Below, piece after piece: positions 58,185 to 64,000 of a stretch of 64,000 nt of DNA. Positions within the stretch are counted from its first letter, which is position 1, and every line of letters starts with the position of its first letter. Under the pieces are notes generated by a model. The model was not told the origin of the DNA, did not search any database, and saw only the letters and a list, made by a program, of their open reading frames with translations. The position numbers and the translations under genes are program-made. The stretch comes from Labia minor (taxonomy: Eukaryota > Arthropoda > Insecta > Dermaptera > Spongiphoridae), in assembly GCA_963082975.1 (NCBI GenBank), contig OY720350.1, forward strand, positions 41,691,851 through 41,755,850, given 5' to 3'.

Positions 58185-59290
58185 TTTTTTTTTTATTTTT
58201 CATAAATTCATTAAATCAATCAATTGCCTTCTTATTTGAAAAATAAGACTATATTTACTTTTTTAGACATAGTGTTTGTATTTATATTTTATTTATTTTA
58301 TTAATGTAATTATTTTTAAAAAAATTATTTTTATTTATCTATTTTTAATTTTGTGCGTTGATTATAAAAAATTTAATCCTAAATTAAAAATTGACTGGTA
58401 TAGGAATGATTTATTTATATACTTATCATCAAGTCAATTAAAATAAAATTTAAGAAAAAAAGATAAAAAAAAACAAAACACCGAAAATAGCAAATAAAAA
58501 ATAAAGATTAAATAATAAATGAGCAACGGGCTTTTGGCGTCAACCCTCACCTCAGTTAAGAATAGTGAATGGTATCACTTGTCCCTATCTTTCCCTATTG
58601 TGTATTCCCTTTGATGACAAAGTGAAGTGTGTGGACATACAAAGTCCCACTGTTTAGTATCTCTTGACTTAGGGCTCACTGTTAATTATCCAATCAACCG
58701 TTATTGATACGATTTGCAAATACTCTGGGAGTAAAACGAATTTCTAAAACAAACATCAACAATCTCTAAGGGATTTATTATCAATATTTCAATCGTGCAA
58801 ATTTACATACTTACTTTGAAGTGATTGATTATGGGTTATTAAACCAAAAAAAATATAAGTATTATGATTTTTATTTAATAATTATAAAATAGAACAATTT
58901 TCCTGATAGTTTGGTTGCATAATCTAACGATAAGTTGTTTTGTAGCTCTCAATATATAAAATATTTATCTTTTCATGGATGATTGAGTCTCTGAAAATGA
59001 CATGTAAATAGAATCGCTAATTCACTTTGAAAATGTATATGTGCCTCTTTTAAGTTCAAGTTAAATGATGAGGTTTTATAAATGATGACCTAATGAAATA
59101 TATTACATACCTAAAGTGACCATTTCAGGTAGTTTGTCCCTTATTTTAAATTTATTATCATATTATTATACTAAGTTATTGTTATATTATTTACTATATT
59201 TTTCAGTTACTTTCATTATAATAAACAGAAATAATGAACAATATGCGTGTTCTTCATAGCCACCCCAAACTATTACCGAAAATTAAATTA
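58185..59290. other. AT-rich spacer
   Basis: A GC-richer patch at 58515-58740 includes a short frame MSNGLLASTLTSVKNSEWYH... and, on the minus strand, a donor-like ctgaggtgagg. No exon can be supported. Confidence 0.4.
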
Positions 59291-59879
59291 GCTGGAGTGT
59301 CTCCACTCGACTATCTCGCAATTTGAATTGAATTAAATAACATAGTATATTATATTTAAATTAAACTTAATTAATTATAAATTCTAAATAATAAATATTA
59401 AACCAACGCATGTTTGGCTTTATGTTGATGGCACCACGTCACGTGTTGGCGCGTGAGATTTGCAGTGTTAAAAAATTAATTCCGGTATTTTCAGCGATTC
59501 AATCAAGCTGAAATTCTATATATAGAAGATTTATACAATTATTAATCATGTGAAAAATTATCAAACATATATCTTTATTTTTACGGTCACTTTAGAGGGA
59601 AAAAATCAAAACGTTGTAAGTAATGACTCTCTTCCGGTTGAGCTACATTTCTCAAAAGTTGATAGAAAACTATGGATTTTGAATAATGCCCATGTACCAA
59701 ATTTCATCATTCTAGCTTAAACCGTTTTTGCGTAATCTTGGTTACATACATACACACATACAAACACACACACACAGACATTTTTCTCAACCTTAGTGAA
59801 AATGATTCAGGAACCTTCAAAACCTATAAAAACAGCAAAATCTCAACATAGAAAATTTTCGTCATACGAGATAGTAAAA
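59291..59879 (-). mobile_element. HINE-A copy 11
   Basis: Minus strand, nearly full-length; the 5' hairpin is broken down to atacgagatagtaaaa. CA repeat at about 59748-59780. Confidence 0.86.
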
Positions 59880-60067
59880 ATGTCCCGTTTTTAGGAAAAA
59901 AATAAATGGTCACGTTATACATACCATATAATTTATTATCATATTTCATAAAGAGGATATAAATTATTATTCTAATTTGTAAGATAGCTTTTTCCTGTTG
60001 CCAATGTTTGATAATAAATAAATTAATTATCCTATTAAAAAATAATTATTATTTGAATTGTACTAAC

Positions 60068-60125
60068 ACAAAGTTGAGGCTCACGAGCCGCATTTGGTTC
60101 TTTTGATATCAAGATGTAGCTCTCC
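60068..60125 (-). mobile_element. hAT element end (ZBED/GTF2IRD2-like type), fragment
   Basis: gttgaggctcacgagccgca followed by tttggttctttt and tgtagctctcc matches the recurrent hAT end with GGCTCGCGAGCCGCATGTGG-type sequence. No partner end is found, so the element is broken or very diverged; its interior may extend into 60126-61000. Confidence 0.5.
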
Positions 60126-61009
60126 AGTTCCACGTGCAAATATTAATAATTATATTCTTATATTTTCAAAACTCATAATATTATATTTCAAAAAATAAAA
60201 TATTCTGCAAACAGAATAAAAACACTCAACAGAAAACAGTTTATTGATTTCAAAAACTAAATCTATAGAAGGATCAAATACCATAATAATGTTTCAGAAG
60301 GTTTCCGGTCCATGTACAACATATATGTAATATATTTACTTGCTGGCCAATTTCACGTTATAAAAAAATGTATGATTAAAACCTAAACTAAATAATTCAA
60401 ATCGTTATTTTGAAAAAAATTTAATAGAAATTGAAAAATTATTTTGATACTTAATGATTTTTTTATTATTCCACATGAAGAATCAAATTTTGCTATTATA
60501 TTTATTAATATAAAAAAATAAAATTATAATTGTTCAACTATATGATGGGCTAACACATATAAACAACTGATTTAATAATATAAATAATTTAGATCAATAT
60601 ATCAATTGTAAATTAAATGTTATCTAATTTAGGTAAGCAAAAAAAATTTGATTTACAATGTGTTGCAAGTATACATATTAAATTTAAATGGTATGTATTT
60701 AAAATTATATTTGATAATTATGAAGATAATATAATAATAATTTTTATTTTTGTTAAAAATATTCGAGAGGAGGTCAACAAGTCCGTGACTTTTTGAATTT
60801 CCTGTCTCTTGAATGAAATGTCAATACTGCTCCTATCAGCAACTATCAGCTGACTCCTGTCGAAATTTGAATCATCTGGGTCTTTTAGTTTTTGTTTGAC
60901 ATCCATTAATAGCACACTACCTCGTTATTTGAGAAGAAAATGGAAAAAAGTGAATTTTTTGTTCTCATTTAGCATTATATTTTGCAGAAAAAAACATCAC
61001 TTAAACCGA
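60126..61009. other. AT-rich region with one unexplained open frame
   Basis: A minus-strand frame at 60718-60915 reads MLLMDVKQKLKDPDDSNFDR and then SQLIVADRSSIDISFKRQEI and so on for 65 residues. The first 50 residues are hydrophilic and coding-like, while the last dozen are AT-rich noise. It could be an exon or a hAT/Tc1 fragment. No domain is recognised. Confidence 0.35.
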
Positions 61010-61140
61010 GATTTTGCACCGTTTAGTAACCGTGGATGAAACGTAGATGCATCACAACACACCAGAGACCAAACAGCAGTTAAAATAGTGGGTTTCTCGG
61101 GTTGAATCTGGACCAAAGATTAAATCTTAATTTTTGGAGA
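61010..61140 (+). pseudogene. mariner transposase relic (first catalytic Asp region)
   Basis: In one frame, with two in-frame stops, translation gives LVTVDET-stop-MHHNTPETKQQLK-stop-WVSRVESGPK. This matches the mariner block LVTVDETWIHHYTPETKQQSKQW..PGES.PK, where D of VDE is the first catalytic residue. The stops replace the two conserved Trp codons (TGG to TAG), as expected from decay. Only about 40 codons survive. It is not continuous with the other mariner relic at 20740. Confidence 0.85.
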
Positions 61141-62668
61141 AATGTTGAACTAAGTATAAAGAGCTCAAAAGAGACTACGTTGATAAATAAAATAATTTTT
61201 TATCCCAAAACCTGTGTTTCATTCAAACAATTACAGACTTATTGACCTGCCCTCGTAGAATATGAAGCTAGAAGGGGTGATTTTTTCAATTATTATTTAT
61301 AAATGATTCTAAAATGAATAAAATATTATAAAACAAGAGAAAAAAAACCGAATGAATAGAAGTATGAAAAGAAAAACGAATGAAAATCAATCAAAATATT
61401 TAGTCAATCAACAAGTGGTCGATAGGATTCAAATTCAACAGTCGAAAATCTCACTGGCCTCTATCCAATATTACTTTATTCTTTGTTTCACATTAAAAAA
61501 TGTCAAAATTATTTTTTTTGGTTTGTTTAAATTATAATTATTATATATTGTATAGATATCATTGTAACTTTGATTTTGATTAGTAACCATATGCCCTAAA
61601 AGATATAATTCAGAAATTAATAGAATACATAGGGAATAATATTCAAAAAAAAAATTACACAAAAAAATAACATAATTAATGTAAAGGTAAAATATCTGGA
61701 ATGATATTGATAAATAAATAATAAAATATAAGCAATGTTGGAAATAGTTGGGAAGGGGAACCAAAAAAGAGTTAATAATGTTAACAAAAATTTTTTTTTT
61801 TTCAATATTGAAATTATTTCATATAAAATATATTAGAACTTTAATGTTTTATGTTTTTTAATTACTCAGAATAATTTATCCTACTTATTTTGTTATTTTT
61901 TTGAGGAGGGAGATTTATATACTCCCCTAATTGGGAAGATAATAAAATAATTATTTATTATCTTAAAAAATAATCAAATTTAATTTAGTAATTCAATTTT
62001 AGAATAATTGTATTAATTAATTTGATGGTTAAAAATAATTTTTAACTTTTTACTTGTGTTCAAATCATATAAAAACATTTATTATTTATTCAATTACAGT
62101 TTTTTTCTTTTATTATTAGATAATAATTTCAATAATTATTCTTTTTTTATTTCATATGCAATTAAGTAATTATCCAAATACATTATTTACCTCTGCATAT
62201 AACAAAAAAAAAAAAATAATAAAATTAAAATAGAAATTAAATATTTATATAAATGAATTTTAATATGAATTCAATAAATTTACCTAAAAACAAATATTTC
62301 ATTAAATCAGATACAAATATTTAAAATATTTTTAAAGTTTTCCAATTCAATATAAGAATGTTGGGATTACTTATTTTATTCGTCAATCAATGAAGAAATA
62401 GATGATGTATTTATTATTTGTTCTAATACATTAGTCTTCTTTATGCATGTTTGTTGTAGATTATCGAATACCCAATTCAAATTACATTGAAATAAATTCA
62501 TTTGATATCGTTTCTAAATATAAAACAAAAATAAAAACATATTAATATTATATATTAAATATTAAATGATGTTTATTTAAGAATTTAACTGTATTTAGTA
62601 AATGTTGCTTCTGGTAAAAGTAATTTGAAAGTATATATATTCAAAAGGGTTAGAATTATGATATAGGT
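61141..62668. other. AT-rich spacer
   Basis: The minus-strand frames at 61471-61805 are Phe/Ile/Tyr-rich readings of AT sequence and are not accepted. Nothing else recognised. Confidence 0.5.
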
Positions 62669-62949
62669 CACGGATGGCGAACCTTTTTCAATGTCCGTGC
62701 CACAAAATTATAAAAAATATTTTTCAAGTAACTAACGTGCCACAAAATTGTCATTTTTTTTTCTCTACCACCTGTACCCCTTTTAGCTTGAATATATAAT
62801 CGAATATTTTTGTATAACTTCTAACTATTCTGTATAAAAGTGTTATAATTTTAAATATTGAACTTTATTCCAAAAAAATAAAATGATTATTAAAAAATTT
62901 GGTATTTATTTTTGGTTAAAAATATCTTTCCTAAATTTTTTTTTTATTA

Positions 62950-63580
62950 ACACACTTCACTTAACTCACAGTGTCAGGTCGTCCGTGTGTTGTTTGTCCG
63001 CGGCATTTTATAATCGAGATTTCAATAACTTCCCGTCATTCAATCAACTTGAAATTTTGCATACGCGCTTGCTCCTGCTAATAATACACGAATCAATCGA
63101 AAAATCCACTGAATTATTTATCTATTAATGGTAATTAATTAACTAAACTTTCATATGCGGAATATGGAATAGTTTTCAATCATAGATGGCGATAGCAGTT
63201 CTACAGACGCTGAAGCTCTGCGATATGCCGCAGTAATATTTCTAAAAAATGTCAAACTATTCTGTGATTGTAAAAAAATGTTACACATGTTATTAATAAG
63301 AAATATTTAAAATAACGACTACATTTATTTATGTACGACTAAAAAGTATAAAATAAATTTAAGTAAAAAGAAATCTTTTTAAAAAACACACTTTACTTAA
63401 AATTGCACTAAAAAGTAAAAAATAAAATCACTGTAAAGTGTGTGCGCCCAATAGTGGAAGCAAATGTTTTACGGTGTTATTATAATTTGAGTGCACACAC
63501 TTTACAGTGATTTTATTTTTTACTTTTTAGTGCAATTTTAAGTAAAGTGTGTTTTTTAAAAAGATTTCTTTTTACTTAAA
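62950..63580. mobile_element. Unclassified insertion in hAT-3 copy 2
   Basis: Copy 1 reads straight through this point, so about 630 bp were gained here. The left side opens AACACACTTCACTTAACTCA, includes a GTCCG-type short repeat (62990-63002) and a tcaacttgaaattttgcata word, and the right side is the long inverted repeat below. The same ACACACTT(T/C)ACTTAA word occurs three times, twice in the arms. No ORF with a known domain. Family not recognised. Confidence 0.6.
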
Positions 63581-63587
63581 TTTATTT
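63350..63587. repeat. Perfect 95-bp inverted repeat
   Basis: Arms 63350-63444 and 63493-63587 appear exact inverse copies (ends aaaataaatttaag; inner limit gtgtgtgc/gcacacac). The 48-bp spacer reads gcccaatagtggaagcaaat and on. The right arm overlaps the junction with hAT-3 sequence, so the inversion may have formed at or after insertion. Confidence 0.85.
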
Positions 63588-64000
63588 TTATTGTATGGAA
63601 ATTCTTTAATTGATTTTAGTTTGTAGTTTTTAGTTGTAGTTAATGACTAAAAAGCAAAATTTATATTTGATTCCGTGAACCACTTACATTTTCTTGTTTT
63701 GACTTCCTATGTTATTTTCTAGAAAAAATATTGCGATTCTAGCACTATTCTCTAACCGTCCTATGCGTAAAGTAAAGCTTGATATAAATTTTATAAAATT
63801 AATTTTTCTTTTTTTTATTTAATAAATATTGATAAAATTTACAGCATATATTAAAATAAGAGCATACTTATAAGAATATTCTGTTAATAGGTGTATTTCA
63901 TCGCCCCAATCAATTTGGAGTTTATAACTTCACAATTTCCCAGACAGACAGACAAATAAAATGACAGACACGAAAAATACAAAAGTCATATTTGGTTTCC

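Larger units (their letters stand above)
62669..64000 (-). mobile_element. hAT-3 element, copy 2, runs off the window end
   Basis: Inverted relative to the copy at 8834-9888. It starts cacggatggcgaacctttttc and follows copy 1 in reverse complement through the gtggcacg, ccacctgtaccccttttagc and aaagcttgatataaattt words to the last base. An insertion at about 62950-63580 is absent from copy 1. The other end lies beyond the window. Confidence 0.88.

Noticed and set aside
61471-61805. Overlapping hydrophobic minus-strand frames
   Set aside because: Phe/Ile/Tyr-rich noise from AT sequence, with two frames overlapping each other.

Overview
The window is a very AT-rich, gene-poor stretch of an animal nuclear genome, most likely an arthropod. 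The element mix supports this: a BEL/Pao retroelement with the arthropod-typical integrase tail, mariner relics, piggyBac, hAT, a PIF/Harbinger MADF gene, LINE tails and Helentron-type non-autonomous elements whose cores read like the INE-1/DINE-1 class. I see no tRNA, rRNA, CRISPR or bacterial-style gene. Species-level assignment is not possible from sequence alone.

Layout. 1-3.7 kb: low-complexity repeats, then a hAT element (1941-3686) split by a PIF/Harbinger element carrying a MADF-domain ORF. 4-6.5 kb: a repeated block (two copies), a hairpin cluster, and the only good candidate for a host gene part, a GC-rich first coding exon with a Kozak ATG and a splice donor (5514-5579). 6.8-10.5 kb: a Jockey-type LINE fragment, two hAT elements and a hAT MITE. 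11-24 kb: copies of HINE-B, a large inverted-repeat element interrupted by a piggyBac, its sister copy interrupted by HINE-B, and a mariner relic. 25.5-30.7 kb: a three-layer nest (HINE-A hit by HINE-B and by a BEL/Pao element with near-identical LTRs). 31-40 kb: palindromes, a repeat pair, RTE-like LINE tails, a hAT MITE, a Helitron-like terminus and HINE-C with a nested HINE-B. 41-60 kb: many HINE-A copies, a tandem array of a CAGTGGCG element with an exact 811-bp period, a large inverted repeat and a LINE tail. 60-64 kb: a hAT end, a second mariner relic and an inverted copy of the 8.8-kb hAT element, itself interrupted.

The main result is that three repeat families with different termini (HINE-A, -B, -C) share one architecture and one conserved internal skeleton: a 5' subterminal motif that recurs inverted just before a 3' hairpin, a GTATTG...GAGATTT block, an ATGTCTGT anchor next to a simple repeat, then ATTTGGTA and CCGGAAG at near-fixed distances, ending near CTTATT. 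They appear to be one Helentron-like lineage that has changed its end-recognition sequences. No autonomous Rep/helicase source lies in the window.

Base positions of repeat boundaries were read by eye and can be off by a few bases; boundaries in T- or A-runs are inherently ambiguous.
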